A stretch of DNA of 21,376 nt from G963674505 sp964575975 (GCA_964575975.1 CAZNTU010000090.1:1-21376), one strand, 5' to 3'; counted from the first letter of the stretch, positions 7,303 to 15,602 are shown. Notes: generated by a model from the sequence alone, not told the origin. Program-made: numbers and translations.

Positions 7303-7746
7303 CTACCTCCACGCCTCCGTGTCGAGAGTTTTTTCGATGTACGACAAGTGATTTTTTTCGTCTCCGTAGGCGTTGTCCACGATCTGCCTCGCCTCCGGGT
7401 CGAGGTCCCAACCGGTGGCGTCCTTGTAGTTCTTGTTTGTCAGCTTTTCGTTGGTCTTCATGGCTTTCAGCGCGCCTTCCGTCCCCGTGATGCTTCGCAG
7501 CGAAGTGAAACCGGAGATGAGAAAGCCCTTGAAGTCCGGCGAATAATCGGGGGGCGTCCCGCCGAGCCTTCTGATCACGGCGGACAGTTCCCGGATGTGC
7601 CGGTCGTGATCGTCCTTGTACTTTACAAGTTGTTCTTTGACATGCGCGACATCGACTTTCTCGATAGCCTGCTCGTAGGCATGCACCGCATCGATGTCGA
7701 GTTGCGCCAAGGAAGCCAGCTTTTTGGCGACTTCGTCTTTTTCCAT
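7303..7746 (-). CDS. Ferritin-like domain protein (DUF2383 type)
   Basis: The 147-residue helical protein fits the four-helix ferritin-like DUF2383 group. Possible metal ligands sit at expected places on the four helices: E25 (AVHAYEQAI), D46 to H50 (DDHDRHI), E90 (TGTEGALKAM) and E130-x2-H133 (GDEKNHLSYI). Members of this group occur with stress proteins and are thought to bind a di-iron centre, although function is poorly defined. AGGAGGG lies nine bases before the ATG. No signal peptide is seen, so it is cytoplasmic. It converges on the dehydrogenase gene and lies downstream of the CsbD gene on the same strand, separated by 337 bases. Confidence 0.85.
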   Translation of the reverse strand: MEKDEVAKKLASLAQLDIDAVHAYEQAIEKVDVAHVKEQLVKYKDDHDRHIRELSAVIRRLGGTPPDYSPDFKGFLISGFTSLRSITGTEGALKAMKTNEKLTNKNYKDATGWDLDPEARQIVDNAYGDEKNHLSYIEKTLDTEAWR

Positions 7747-8083
7747 TGAAAAACCCTCCTGTTGTTTTTTTGTGAACGTGGAAGCGGCCTGTTATGGAGC
7801 CAAGCCGGTTTTTCGAGCCCGTTGATTGCGAATTCCAATCGCGGATTCGATGGAAAAGAGATTTGCGGGCGATAACGAGTTGCAAGCGAGGCGAGTAGAG
7901 ATGTATTTCGTATCGGATCGCGTCTTCGGGCGCCAGGTCGAGTTCGGATTTCATGATGAACCGAGTCGCCACTATGATTGCCGAACAACGTTTCCTCGAA
8001 GACAAGAGCTTCGACCCATTGCTCCGAACTATCGACCCGACGCCTAAGAGTTGAAATTTAAGGTTTAAAAAATGGGGTGGATG
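7747..8083. other. Intergenic stretch upstream of the DUF2383 gene
   Basis: I see no supported gene. A minus-strand open stretch (around 7800-7960, KSELDLAPEDAIRYEIHLYS) is protein-like but lacks a ribosome site and runs into the DUF2383 leader out of frame, so it is at best a relic. The promoter of the DUF2383 gene should be here; no clear -35/-10 pair stood out. Confidence 0.4.
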
Positions 8084-8281
8084 TTACAGCGTCGACGTGA
8101 ACTGATCGACCTCTTTTTCGGCCTGGTCTTTTGCGATTCCGTAGCGCTCCTGGATTTTGCCGACCAACTCTTCCCGGTTGCCCTTCATCACGTCCAGATC
8201 GTCGTCTGTGAGCTTGCCCCACTTCTGGCGCGCTTTCCCCTTGAGCTGTTTCCAATTGCCCTTAACTTGATCCCAATTCAT
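8084..8281 (-). CDS. CsbD-family stress protein
   Basis: A 65-residue protein beginning MNWDQVKGNWKQLKGKARQK and continuing WGKLTDDDLDVMKGNREELV matches the CsbD family over its whole length. These are small, highly charged, probably flexible proteins induced by general stress in many bacteria; the molecular role is unknown. The start is fixed by AGGAGGT seven bases before the ATG at 8281, and a longer reading from 8332 is rejected. It lies on the same strand as the ferritin-like gene and the permease, with its own candidate promoter upstream. Confidence 0.92.
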   Translation of the reverse strand: MNWDQVKGNWKQLKGKARQKWGKLTDDDLDVMKGNREELVGKIQERYGIAKDQAEKEVDQFTSTL

Positions 8282-8303
8282 TGCAACCTCCTGTGTTCTA
8301 TGC

Positions 8304-8332
8304 ATTTTTTTCGGAAAATACCGAATGTCCAA
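8304..8332 (-). promoter_or_regulatory. Candidate promoter of the CsbD gene with a palindromic spacer
   Basis: On the minus strand, TTGGAC (8327-8332) and AAAAAT (8304-8309) are 17 bases apart, 22 bases before the CsbD start. The -10 match is weak. The spacer contains TTCGGTATTTTCCGAA, a 5-bp inverted repeat placed where an operator could lie. Confidence 0.3.
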
Positions 8333-8473
8333 GGAAATCGACGCGACGGCCGGAAACCGGCATACTTCGCGTTCTCATCCCGTTTTCTTCTAGTACGATA
8401 ATATTTCGATTCCGGAAAATGAATGGGGAGGAGAGTTTATATCGGTCGGAAAACTGCAGTAAAAACAAGCATT

Positions 8474-9616
8474 TCAGCTATTCTCGCGTCGTTTTTTTCT
8501 CTCGTAGGAGCAACTGTCTCCGACGATGGACGCCAATTTTCTTTCGTCCCCTAAAAATCCTTCCAGATAGAGTGTTTTCACCAGCACGACCGCGCACGCG
8601 ACAATGGGCATGGCCAAAAGGACGCCCAAGAAGCCTACAAGGTGGTACAGCAGAACTTGCACGGAAATGATCAGAACCGGAGGAATCGTAATGATCTTTC
8701 GATGAATCATCGGGGTGAGAAAAAAACCTTCGACGCTTTGTACTATCGTATAGAAAATTCCCACGTAAATCAGTTTTGCCGGATCTTCCACGAGAGTGAC
8801 CAATGCGATCGGGACAAAGGCGAACATGGGCCCGAGGTTTGGAATAAATGTCATTGCCGCCGTGGTCAAGGCGAAAAAGGTCGCGTACGGTATTCGCATC
8901 AGCGTCAGTCCGACGAAAACGGAACACCCCAGAATGAGCATGGAGAAGCATTGCCCCAAAAGCCACCATCTCAGAGTCAAACCCATCCGCTCCATCGCGA
9001 GCGCTCCCCTCGAGCGAAAGGCGGGAGGAAGAAGCCGCAAAGTCCCTTGGAAATAGACTTCCATTTCGCCGGCGACGTAAATGCCGATTACAACGATGAA
9101 AGCGACGCCGAACAGGGCTCCGAAAGTGGTCGAAAACAAGTTGAGCACGCCCTTTACAACTTCCATTATTTCCTCCCGCGTTTTTCCCAAAACCAGCTCC
9201 TCGGGTTCGTCGGTCTTTTCGAAAACAGTGTCGCCCCAATTGAAACGCAAAAGGAAATGCCGGAATTCCCGTATCGCGCCGGGGATTTCCTCGAACAAGG
9301 AAACCGCCTGTTTCGCGACCACCGGAGCGAGCAAAACGATGGTGGCGAAAACCGTGCAGAACAGAACCACTACGAGCACGGCAAGTGCTATACCTGCGGG
9401 AATGCGGGTGTATCGGGTTATTTTGCACCTCAACCAGTTGAGGATAATCCCGAAAAGAACGCCTGCGTATATGAGCAAGAGGATGTTTAGAGAATTGCGA
9501 ACGATCAGGAATATAGAGGCTATCAGCGCGAAAGTCCCGACGGTCGTCAGCAATTTTCTTGTAAAAGAAGGAGGAGGATTGTTTTTCGGGGAAAAGTTTT
9601 TGTCGATGATTGTCAT
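8474..9616 (-). CDS. AI-2E family (PerM/YdiK/TqsA-like) membrane transporter
   Basis: The 380-residue polytopic membrane protein matches the AI-2E transporter family. It has two N-terminal helices (TVGTFALIASIFLIVRNSLN, LLLIYAGVLFGIILNWLR), a third helix (AVLVVVLFCTVFATIVLLAP), an extra-membrane helical region rich in charged residues (about 100-150), and the signature C-terminal half: LLGQCFSMLILGCSVFVGLT, YATFFALTTAAMTFIPNLGP and FFLTPMIHRKIITIPPVLII. Members include the E. coli exporter TqsA and Na+/H+ antiporter-like proteins, so the name does not prove autoinducer transport. GGAG lies eight bases before the ATG. It is 107 bases downstream of a small membrane-protein gene on the same strand. 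Confidence 0.9.
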   Translation of the reverse strand: MTIIDKNFSPKNNPPPSFTRKLLTTVGTFALIASIFLIVRNSLNILLLIYAGVLFGIILNWLRCKITRYTRIPAGIALAVLVVVLFCTVFATIVLLAPVVAKQAVSLFEEIPGAIREFRHFLLRFNWGDTVFEKTDEPEELVLGKTREEIMEVVKGVLNLFSTTFGALFGVAFIVVIGIYVAGEMEVYFQGTLRLLPPAFRSRGALAMERMGLTLRWWLLGQCFSMLILGCSVFVGLTLMRIPYATFFALTTAAMTFIPNLGPMFAFVPIALVTLVEDPAKLIYVGIFYTIVQSVEGFFLTPMIHRKIITIPPVLIISVQVLLYHLVGFLGVLLAMPIVACAVVLVKTLYLEGFLGDERKLASIVGDSCSYERKKRRENS

Positions 9617-9723
9617 TCTGATCGCTCCGTCGTGCGCGACACAAGAACTGCGTAATCGGCGGAACCGGAGGGTTCGCGGCAGCTCGGTCGAAAATCTTCA
9701 GGAACCGACTGAATTGTCAGAGA

Positions 9724-10125
9724 TTACCGACGTTGTCCTAACCGAAGGATCCAACATACCGCGAACACCGTTTCGATCGCGGCGTCCAGCATGTAAATAG
9801 CCGGTATCGTTTTGGCGAAAACGTAGACAATATCGACGCCCGCCAGCGAAATGGCGCTTCCGGCGCCTATTATTACAATTTCGATGGGCATATGCCTTCG
9901 GACTGCGGCGGTGATTATCGCAAGTCCGCACACGATCAACAGCGCCCCTACCGTTTTGACAAGCCAAATGTCGGTTTTCGGGCCGGTCACGTCCATAAAA
10001 GTGGAAATGCTCAGCAGAGACCATATGCCGAAAATCATATAGTACGCCCCTTGCATCCAAGGCAAGGCGCGAAACAGATACAACCATTTTCCCCATTTGG
10101 CTTTCGCGTCGATTTGTTCCGTCAT
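9724..10125 (-). CDS. Four-helix integral membrane protein of unknown function
   Basis: The 133-residue protein has four predicted membrane helices: ALPWMQGAYYMIFGIWSLLS, WLVKTVGALLIVCGLAIITA, VIIGAGSAISLAGVDIVYVF and AIYMLDAAIETVFAVCWILR. A conserved-looking loop, FMDVTGPKTDIWLV, lies between the first two. I recognise it as a recurring hypothetical membrane-protein type but know no function. The start at 10125 is chosen because GGAG lies seven bases upstream; a longer reading from 10161 has no ribosome site. It probably heads the transcript that continues into the AI-2E-type permease. Confidence 0.75.
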   Translation of the reverse strand: MTEQIDAKAKWGKWLYLFRALPWMQGAYYMIFGIWSLLSISTFMDVTGPKTDIWLVKTVGALLIVCGLAIITAAVRRHMPIEIVIIGAGSAISLAGVDIVYVFAKTIPAIYMLDAAIETVFAVCWILRLGQRR

Positions 10126-10443
10126 GCTATTCTCCAGGGAGATGTGTCTTGTTCGAAACATTGCCGATTCGTTTCAATGCTTACTGTCGTTCCGTTGAGC
10201 CGGATGGCAAACCGGTCTTCCTTGTTCCGGCACCTCGATACTTCAATAAGATACCAGTTGCATCCATTTGTTAAATGGGCAGTTCCCGTTACATCCGAAC
10301 CGCAGGGGAGTTATTTCTCGTTCCGAAAGCGGTTATTGGGTTCGTCGGTTGCGGATTGAAAGAAAAAAGGGGGGAGTCGGGGGGAAAAAAAAGGGACGGC
10401 CCTACGGGAGCGTCCCTTTTTGAATATTTACGATGGGAATTGA
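10126..10443. other. Intergenic stretch between two minus-strand genes
   Basis: It holds the terminator of the DUF2333 gene at its right end (separate entry) and should hold the promoter of the four-helix membrane protein. No protein-like reading frame or other RNA structure was recognised. Confidence 0.5.
10385..10421 (-). terminator. Rho-independent terminator of the DUF2333 gene
   Basis: AAAAAGGGACG (10388-10398) pairs perfectly with CGTCCCTTTTT (10411-10421) across a 12-base loop. On the minus strand the stem runs directly into eight T residues, 23 bases after the DUF2333 stop codon. The T run on the other side means it could also work on the plus strand. Confidence 0.85.
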
Positions 10444-11889
10444 TTAAGTGGAAAGAGCTTTGATCAAAAGACCGAGGTAGAATCTCGCGTGGCTTATCGG
10501 CCCGGCCATGTTCAACCGATGGTTGGCGAAAAAGCCGTCCGGATCGCTTTCCAGAATCAGCCACGGGTCGATTTCCGCGGCGTGGTGGCACGCTTCGATG
10601 GCGTGGTGGAGGATTTCGGCGGAACGGCGGGACTCGAGCATCGAATGGAAATCCTCGTGTACGGCCTCCAGGATTCCCAGCATGGAATGCGCCACGCCCT
10701 TCGTGTAGTAGAAGTAATCGTCGGCCCTCGTCCAACCAATCTTGGTTCCGTCATCCTCCTCCGTTTTGAGCAGGTTTTCGTCGCAACTTCCCAAGAGATC
10801 CTCGAAGGTGGCAAGCAAGGGGATCAGGTTGTCGGGTCTCGTGAAAAATTGGCCCTCGCCCCTCTCCAGCCTGTTCTTGTATGCGCGAAGCTCGTCCAAT
10901 CCTTCCCTGTATTTTGATTCGGCGGATGGAAACCAATAGGCATCCGCCTTGACCATGAACCAGTTGACGGCCGTTTCCAGGTTGGGATCGTAGGCGGCTG
11001 TGCTTCCGGTTCTCGCCAGCCGGTCGGCCAGCGCCACGGAAGCCCTTCGGGTGACTTCCAGAACGCCGAGCTGAAAATAGTTCACGTTGTCGGTCACGTT
11101 GATCAAATCGTTGGGACGCCATCCCCACCAACGTTCCTCGAGTTCGTACTCGAGTGGCTTGATCATGGCTTCGGTCGTGGCGATTCCGGGCCGGCGATGC
11201 ACGGCCGGCTTTTCCCCGTGCGAGGCGGACTTCTCCGCACCGTGGGTCCCGGACGAGTGGGGTTCGGCGGCTTTCGAAGCGGAGCCTCCGGCGCCGCGGG
11301 ATTCGGATGCCCCATGGGAATCGGACGAGGCTTTCGACGAAGCCTTTGTTTTTATCGGCGCCCCATGGGAGTCGGCGGGGGCTTTGCCATGAGGGTCCTC
11401 GCCCGCGCCTTGCTCCGCTCCGGAGGAAGCCGCTTTCGCCGAATGCGAAGAGTCCCCGTGGCCGCTGTCCGAGGCCGCCTTTTGAGACGCCGCCGGAGCC
11501 TGGTGGGCGCCGGCCTTTTCCGAACCGGAAGGCGACGACTGGGATTCGGTTTTCGAATCGCCCGCTCCATGGTCTTCCCGGTCCGTCTCCTGTTGATTTG
11601 CGAGATTGGCGATTTTTTCGTTTTTGGCGACATGGGTGGACGTGGACGAATCGAAGAAACCGATCACCGTTCCCACTATCCACAACAGCGCGAATACCCC
11701 CAAGACTCCGGAGACGACGCCTTTGGGAGTCAGCGAAGGCCCTCCCCCCGGCCCTGCTGGCGCCGGGCCTCCCGCTTTTGGGTCCCCTGTCCCGGTCGCC
11801 TCGGCCGATTCCGCTTCGACCTTTGGTTTATCGACGTCCTTGGCTTCCGCGTCTTCCGAATTGTTGTTCTTCTTCTTAAAAAACCTCAT
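10444..11889 (-). CDS. DUF2333 family membrane protein with a long Ser/Ala/His-rich linker
   Basis: Three parts are visible in 481 residues. Residues 1-57 are a charged then Pro/Gly-rich cytoplasmic tail, and 58-79 (VVSGVLGVFALLWIVGTVIG) form one membrane helix. From about 105 to 232 is a low-complexity linker with repeated SHGA, SSG and AAS units. From about 236 on comes the DUF2333 domain: ELEERWWGWRPNDLINVTDN, FQLGVLEVTRRASVALADRL, WFMVKADAYWFPSAESKYRE, TRPDNLIPLLATFEDLLGSC and DDYFYYTKGVAHSMLGILEA. DUF2333 proteins are inner-membrane anchored with a periplasmic domain of unknown function. The linker is unusually long and histidine-rich compared with the compact members I know. GGAG precedes the ATG, and a strong terminator follows the gene. 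Confidence 0.9.
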   Translation of the reverse strand: MRFFKKKNNNSEDAEAKDVDKPKVEAESAEATGTGDPKAGGPAPAGPGGGPSLTPKGVVSGVLGVFALLWIVGTVIGFFDSSTSTHVAKNEKIANLANQQETDREDHGAGDSKTESQSSPSGSEKAGAHQAPAASQKAASDSGHGDSSHSAKAASSGAEQGAGEDPHGKAPADSHGAPIKTKASSKASSDSHGASESRGAGGSASKAAEPHSSGTHGAEKSASHGEKPAVHRRPGIATTEAMIKPLEYELEERWWGWRPNDLINVTDNVNYFQLGVLEVTRRASVALADRLARTGSTAAYDPNLETAVNWFMVKADAYWFPSAESKYREGLDELRAYKNRLERGEGQFFTRPDNLIPLLATFEDLLGSCDENLLKTEEDDGTKIGWTRADDYFYYTKGVAHSMLGILEAVHEDFHSMLESRRSAEILHHAIEACHHAAEIDPWLILESDPDGFFANHRLNMAGPISHARFYLGLLIKALST

Positions 11890-12030
11890 AGTTTGTCTCC
11901 GCGTCCTCCCAAGAGTGGTTTGTCAATGTAGCGGCCGTGTTTCAGGCGTTCCGCCTTTTAATCTTTCGAAATGGAATTGTCAACGCGAGTCGAACCGCGA
12001 ACCCCGGCTTTTCGAACCGGCACGGCCGGA

Positions 12031-13941
12031 TCATCCGCTCCTAAGTTTCCTGATGTCTCCAATCCTGATCGTCACGTTTTTCGAATCGAAATATTCGATC
12101 AAGGGAATAACGTATTTCCTGGACGCACCCGTCATGTTCTTGAATTCCGGCGTGCTGATCTCCTCGTTCGCGCGCAAGTATTCCACCAGGCGCTTTTTCA
12201 AGTCCTCCATGGTTTGCGCGTCGAAATAGAGTTCCTCGCTCACTTTCACGATTTTTCCGTCCTTGACCAGATGCATCAGCACGTCCTTGACGACGGAAGG
12301 GCCGACGTTCGTTTGTTCGGGGAGATCCTTGAAGTTGGGCGGGGTCAGCCCGCCTTTTCCGTAGATGTCGAGCAGCTTGTCCCTGACGGCGGACTGGTCC
12401 TCGCGGAGGGAAACCTGATGGCTCGCCAACCGCACGTTCTCCTCCTCCCGGAGGATAGATCCATCCTTGATCAACAGGTTCGTCAAAAGGGTGTGCAGTT
12501 TCGCTCCGACAATGTCCGGAAGTCTCGATTTCAGCTCCTCGCCCGGCATTCCCGTCTTGAGGGGATTGGTCTCGTGGTATTTTCGAAGGATTTCAAGGGA
12601 CTGCTTCTTCAAAACGTCAACGGAATCCCGGTGGATGTAGGTGCGCGTCTCCTTGTCCACGACCATGACTTCCCGGCGGGCGAGCAATTGTTGAAGCGTA
12701 TTGTCGAGCTGCTTGTCCGACGTGTTCGTCACGACCTTGAGCGCCGCGAACGCGACTCCGGGAAAGCCGGCCTCCCGAACGCAAAGGACCACGGCCTCCT
12801 CGGGGGCGGCTTCCCGCAGTTTCTCCAGGTTGGCGACTACCTCGGCCCGATTCCGTTTGTGCTTCGCGGGCGCGGGGTTCAGGATTTCCCCTCCGCCGAT
12901 GGTCCTGACGGGGGAGTAGCTCCGAAGGACGTACCTGTCCTCCTTTACGAGACAGACGGGAGCGTCCAGGCGGATTTGGGCGACCGTCGATTCCCCGGGT
13001 TCCAGCTGATCCCTGTCCAAAAGGACCAGCAATCCTAGAATTTCGCTGGTGCCCGCGTGAAAACGGACCCGCGTCCTGTTTTTGACGGCCTTCTTGTTGC
13101 TCTTCAAATATTGAAGGGAAACGTCCACCATGTAGCTGGGGATCAGCGCGCCCGGAGACGAAAGCACGTCGCCCCGATCAATGACCGTCTTTTCCAGACC
13201 CTGGAAGTTTATGGCGGTGCGCATTCCCGCCTCCGCAGTGTTCACGCTTTGGTTGTGCATTTGAATCCCGCGCACTTTCGAGACGACCTCGGTCGGATAG
13301 ACGCTTATCGTGTCGCCAACGGACACGCTTCCGGAAATCAGCGTACCCGTGATCACCGTGCCGAAACCCTTCATCGTGAACACCCGGTCCACCGGAAGCC
13401 TGAAAAGCCCCGCCGAAGACCTGCTGGGCACTTTGGCGCAGTATTCGTCCAAGGTCTTCAAGAATTCGGAAATCCCCTGGCCGGTGACCGACGATACGGG
13501 AACCACGGGAGCGTCCTCCAGAAACGTCCCCTGAACATATTCGATCACGTCCTCCGTAACCAGGTCCAGCCACTCCTCGTCCACCATGTCGACTTTAGTC
13601 AAGACCACGAATCCGTACTTGATCCCGAGCAGGGAGCAGATTTCCAGGTGCTCCCTCGTCTGGGGCATCACGCCCTCGTCGGCCGCGATTACCATGACCA
13701 CCACGTCGATTCCGGTGGCGCCCGCCACCATGTTTTTGACGAACTTTTCATGGCCGGGGACGTCCACGATGCCGACGTGCTGACCGCTGGGAAGGTCTAT
13801 CGACGCGAATCCAAGCTCGATAGTGATTCCGCGCTCCTGTTCCTCCTTCAAACGGTCCGTGTTGATTCCGGTCACCGCTTTCACGAGGCTCGTTTTTCCG
13901 TGATCTATGTGTCCGGCCGTGCCAAGAATGATCTTTTTCAA
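12031..13941 (-). CDS. selB: Selenocysteine-specific translation elongation factor SelB
   Basis: SelB is a GTPase that carries Sec-tRNA(Sec) to the ribosome at UGA codons marked by a SECIS element. The 636-residue product has all G motifs: AGHIDHGKTS (9-18), RGITIELGF (37-45), DVPGHEKF (60-67) and TKVD (115-118). Translation-factor beta-barrels follow (FTMKGFGTVITGTLISGSVS). The C-terminal third contains the winged-helix repeats that bind SECIS RNA, ending SRKYVIPLIEYFDSKNVTIR with IGDIRKLR. The start is taken as TTG 13941: it overlaps the upstream stop (TTGA), has AAAGGAG nine bases before it, and yields the family-typical beginning KKIILGTAGHIDHG. An ATG at 13989 would add 16 non-conserved residues inside the neighbouring gene. 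selA, selD and selC are not in the window. Confidence 0.95.
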   Translation of the reverse strand: MKKIILGTAGHIDHGKTSLVKAVTGINTDRLKEEQERGITIELGFASIDLPSGQHVGIVDVPGHEKFVKNMVAGATGIDVVVMVIAADEGVMPQTREHLEICSLLGIKYGFVVLTKVDMVDEEWLDLVTEDVIEYVQGTFLEDAPVVPVSSVTGQGISEFLKTLDEYCAKVPSRSSAGLFRLPVDRVFTMKGFGTVITGTLISGSVSVGDTISVYPTEVVSKVRGIQMHNQSVNTAEAGMRTAINFQGLEKTVIDRGDVLSSPGALIPSYMVDVSLQYLKSNKKAVKNRTRVRFHAGTSEILGLLVLLDRDQLEPGESTVAQIRLDAPVCLVKEDRYVLRSYSPVRTIGGGEILNPAPAKHKRNRAEVVANLEKLREAAPEEAVVLCVREAGFPGVAFAALKVVTNTSDKQLDNTLQQLLARREVMVVDKETRTYIHRDSVDVLKKQSLEILRKYHETNPLKTGMPGEELKSRLPDIVGAKLHTLLTNLLIKDGSILREEENVRLASHQVSLREDQSAVRDKLLDIYGKGGLTPPNFKDLPEQTNVGPSVVKDVLMHLVKDGKIVKVSEELYFDAQTMEDLKKRLVEYLRANEEISTPEFKNMTGASRKYVIPLIEYFDSKNVTIRIGDIRKLRSG

Positions 13942-14138
13942 CCGCGCGGTTCTCCTTTGCTTGCGTCGTTCCGTTTTTTCATCCGCCAATATTCGAGTAT
14001 GTAGGCCAATCCCACCAAAAACACCGCCAGCCCGGCGACATACGGCAAAGCGACCTCGCCGTAAAAAAATCGCACGAGAAACACGGCGAACATGGCTCCA
14101 AGGACGGCCCGTACGACGAAAACGTAAAATCGAATCAT
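13938..14138 (-). CDS. Small two-helix membrane protein coupled to selB
   Basis: A 66-residue protein with two hydrophobic segments (MIRFYVFVVRAVLGAMFAVF and VALPYVAGLAVFLVGLAYIL) and a basic, polar C-terminal tail (RMKKRNDASKGEPRG). It has a good GGGGAGAG site before the ATG at 14138, and a well-formed promoter 43 bases further upstream. Its stop codon overlaps the selB TTG start in TTGA, so the two are likely translationally coupled. I do not recognise a family. A direct role in selenocysteine insertion is not implied by the sequence, and the coupling may be incidental. Confidence 0.75.
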   Translation of the reverse strand: MIRFYVFVVRAVLGAMFAVFLVRFFYGEVALPYVAGLAVFLVGLAYILEYWRMKKRNDASKGEPRG

Positions 14139-14180
14139 GTTTCTCTCCCCTCTCGTCAACGAGTCAAAAATTGAAGGAAT

Positions 14181-14207
14181 ATTATAGCATGCGTCCGAGA
14201 GGGTCAA
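14181..14207 (-). promoter_or_regulatory. Extended -10 promoter of the small membrane protein-selB operon
   Basis: On the minus strand a perfect TATAAT (14181-14186) is preceded by TGC, an extended -10 element, and by TTGACC (14202-14207) with a 15-base spacer. The spacer is short, but the extended -10 compensates. Transcription would begin about 35 bases before the ATG at 14138. Confidence 0.6.
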
Positions 14208-14364
14208 TACCAAGTTTCGACGGGCGCGGCGCGCGTTTCCTTTTTCCGAAGGTTCCGATGGAAACCAGACCGATGCGCTTCGCCGAACAATCCGAGATTA
14301 CGCCAAAAAATCCGGAGTGTAAATCGCAATCCCAACATTTTTTAGAAAGGAATTAAAAAAAAGC

Positions 14365-14393
14365 TTGCCATCCCGTGAAAAGTTTGGTATCAA
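14365..14393 (+). promoter_or_regulatory. Candidate promoter of the tRNA genes
   Basis: TTGCCA (14365-14370) and TATCAA (14388-14393) are separated by 17 bases. The predicted transcription start lies about 15 bases before tRNA-His. Confidence 0.45.
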
Positions 14394-14415
14394 TCCATGC
14401 TTGTTTCGACATTGC

Positions 14416-14492
14416 GGTGGGTGTAGCTCAGTTGGCAGAGCCCCAGGTTGTGGCCCTGGTTGTCGTGGGTTCAAGTCCCATCACTCACCCCA
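14416..14492 (+). tRNA. tRNA-His (anticodon GTG), CCA encoded
   Basis: A full cloverleaf can be drawn. The acceptor GTGGGTG (14417-14423) pairs with CACTCAC (14482-14488) with one G-T pair. The anticodon stem CCAGG/CCTGG closes the loop TTGTGGC with anticodon GTG at 14450-14452, and the T arm carries TTCAAGT. The extra G at 14416 faces discriminator C 14489, the G-1:C73 pair specific to tRNA-His. CCA is encoded at 14490-14492. Confidence 0.95.
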
Positions 14493-14505
14493 TCCAAAAA
14501 TCCCC

Positions 14506-14540
14506 GACCATTGCGCCTCTATCGGAAACCCGCAATGGTC
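14506..14540 (+). terminator. Hairpin between the tRNAs, terminator-like or attenuating
   Basis: GACCATTGCG (14506-14515) pairs perfectly with CGCAATGGTC (14531-14540) around a 15-base loop and is followed by GTTTCGTTT. It lies 13 bases after tRNA-His and nine before tRNA-Arg. The T tract is interrupted, so it may terminate only partly, or mark the two tRNAs as separate units. Confidence 0.5.
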
Positions 14541-14549
14541 GTTTCGTTT

Positions 14550-14623
<74 letters not shown>

Positions 14624-14697
14624 CTCAATAAAATCGGGGGGTTGGCTCTTTTCGGGCGACCCCTTTTACGTCTCGAAACGGTCTGTTGCGCCCGCCT

Positions 14698-15438
14698 ATG
14701 AAAACAAGGTGTTCCATTGACGTTTTTTTCGGTTTATGGCTTGGTTGTTTGCTCTTCCAAACGAGTATGTCGGTAGACGGTCGCTTTAGGTTGGCGATCG
14801 ACATCGGACATAATCCCGGAGAACCTGGAGCTACGAGTTCGAGAGGGCAAAAAGAATACTTTTTCAACGAAAGAATCGCCCGCGAACTCTTTGAAGAACT
14901 AAAACAAAACGAGAAAATACATGCTTTTATTGTCAATGAAGAAGGCAAAAATGTCGAATTGATCGACAGGACGATTTGGGCGAACAAAAAGAACGCGCAT
15001 CTATTTATTTCGTTGCATCATGATTCCGTTCAGAAACAATATTTGAGAAAGTGGAATCACAATGGCCGAGAATTTTTTTATTGCGATATTTTTTCCGGGT
15101 ATTCGATATTCGTATCGAAGAAAAACCGTTTTTTCCCTCAAAGCCTCGAGTTCGCGAAATTATTGGGAAATCAACTAAGGAAAGAATCGATATCGCCCAC
15201 TATGCATCATGCCGAAAGAATTCCTGGAGAAAACAGAAAATTGCTCGCCAAGGATTTAGGTATTTACGAATTCGACGACCTGTCTGTTTTGAAAGAAGCG
15301 GAAATGCCGGCGATTCTTCTAGAATGTGGGATAATAGTCAACAGAGACGAAGAATTGCTGTTAAACTCGAAAAGCTATCGGGATAAAATCGTAAAATCAA
15401 TTTCCAACGCAATCTCGGAATATATCGAGCGAGCATGA
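14698..15438 (+). CDS. Exported N-acetylmuramoyl-L-alanine amidase (Amidase_3 type)
   Basis: This 246-residue protein has an N-terminal hydrophobic leader (DVFFGLWLGCLLFQTSMS) and then an Amidase_3 zinc hydrolase domain. The visible ligand and catalytic set is H38 (LAIDIGHNPGEPG), E58 (FFNERIA), H107/H108 (LFISLHHDS) and E209 (AILLECGIIVNRDEE). Such enzymes cut the amide bond between muramic acid and the stem peptide in cell-wall turnover or daughter-cell separation. The domain is complete but lacks AMIN or other targeting domains. The ATG at 14698 is used because it gives a normal leader, though no Shine-Dalgarno site is visible; a TTG at 14686 is an alternative. Base composition is clearly AT-richer than the neighbours, and it sits just after tRNA-Arg, which hints at acquired DNA. 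Confidence 0.82.
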   Translation: MKTRCSIDVFFGLWLGCLLFQTSMSVDGRFRLAIDIGHNPGEPGATSSRGQKEYFFNERIARELFEELKQNEKIHAFIVNEEGKNVELIDRTIWANKKNAHLFISLHHDSVQKQYLRKWNHNGREFFYCDIFSGYSIFVSKKNRFFPQSLEFAKLLGNQLRKESISPTMHHAERIPGENRKLLAKDLGIYEFDDLSVLKEAEMPAILLECGIIVNRDEELLLNSKSYRDKIVKSISNAISEYIERA

Positions 15439-15602
15439 GCCTCCGGATCGTTCTGTTCAAGGGAAGCAAAGACCTTGCCATTAACGATAAGCCGCACCTT
15501 TTTTCCACAATTTCCTAATCGTCGTTTTCCTTGATTTCATAGCCTTTTCCGGACCGTCCATCGCCGGGCCCAAAAAAAGTTGCGATGCATCAAAATATTG
15601 GG

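Noticed and set aside
7229..8005. 258-codon minus-strand open frame over the DUF2383 gene
   Set aside because: It overlaps the well-supported ferritin-like gene in another frame and becomes Arg/Gly-rich there, as expected of a shadow frame.
15439..15560. Minus-strand peptide (KKVRLIVNGKVFASLEQNDP) after the amidase
   Set aside because: Protein-like over about 20 residues, but without start, ribosome site or recognisable family; too short to call a pseudogene.
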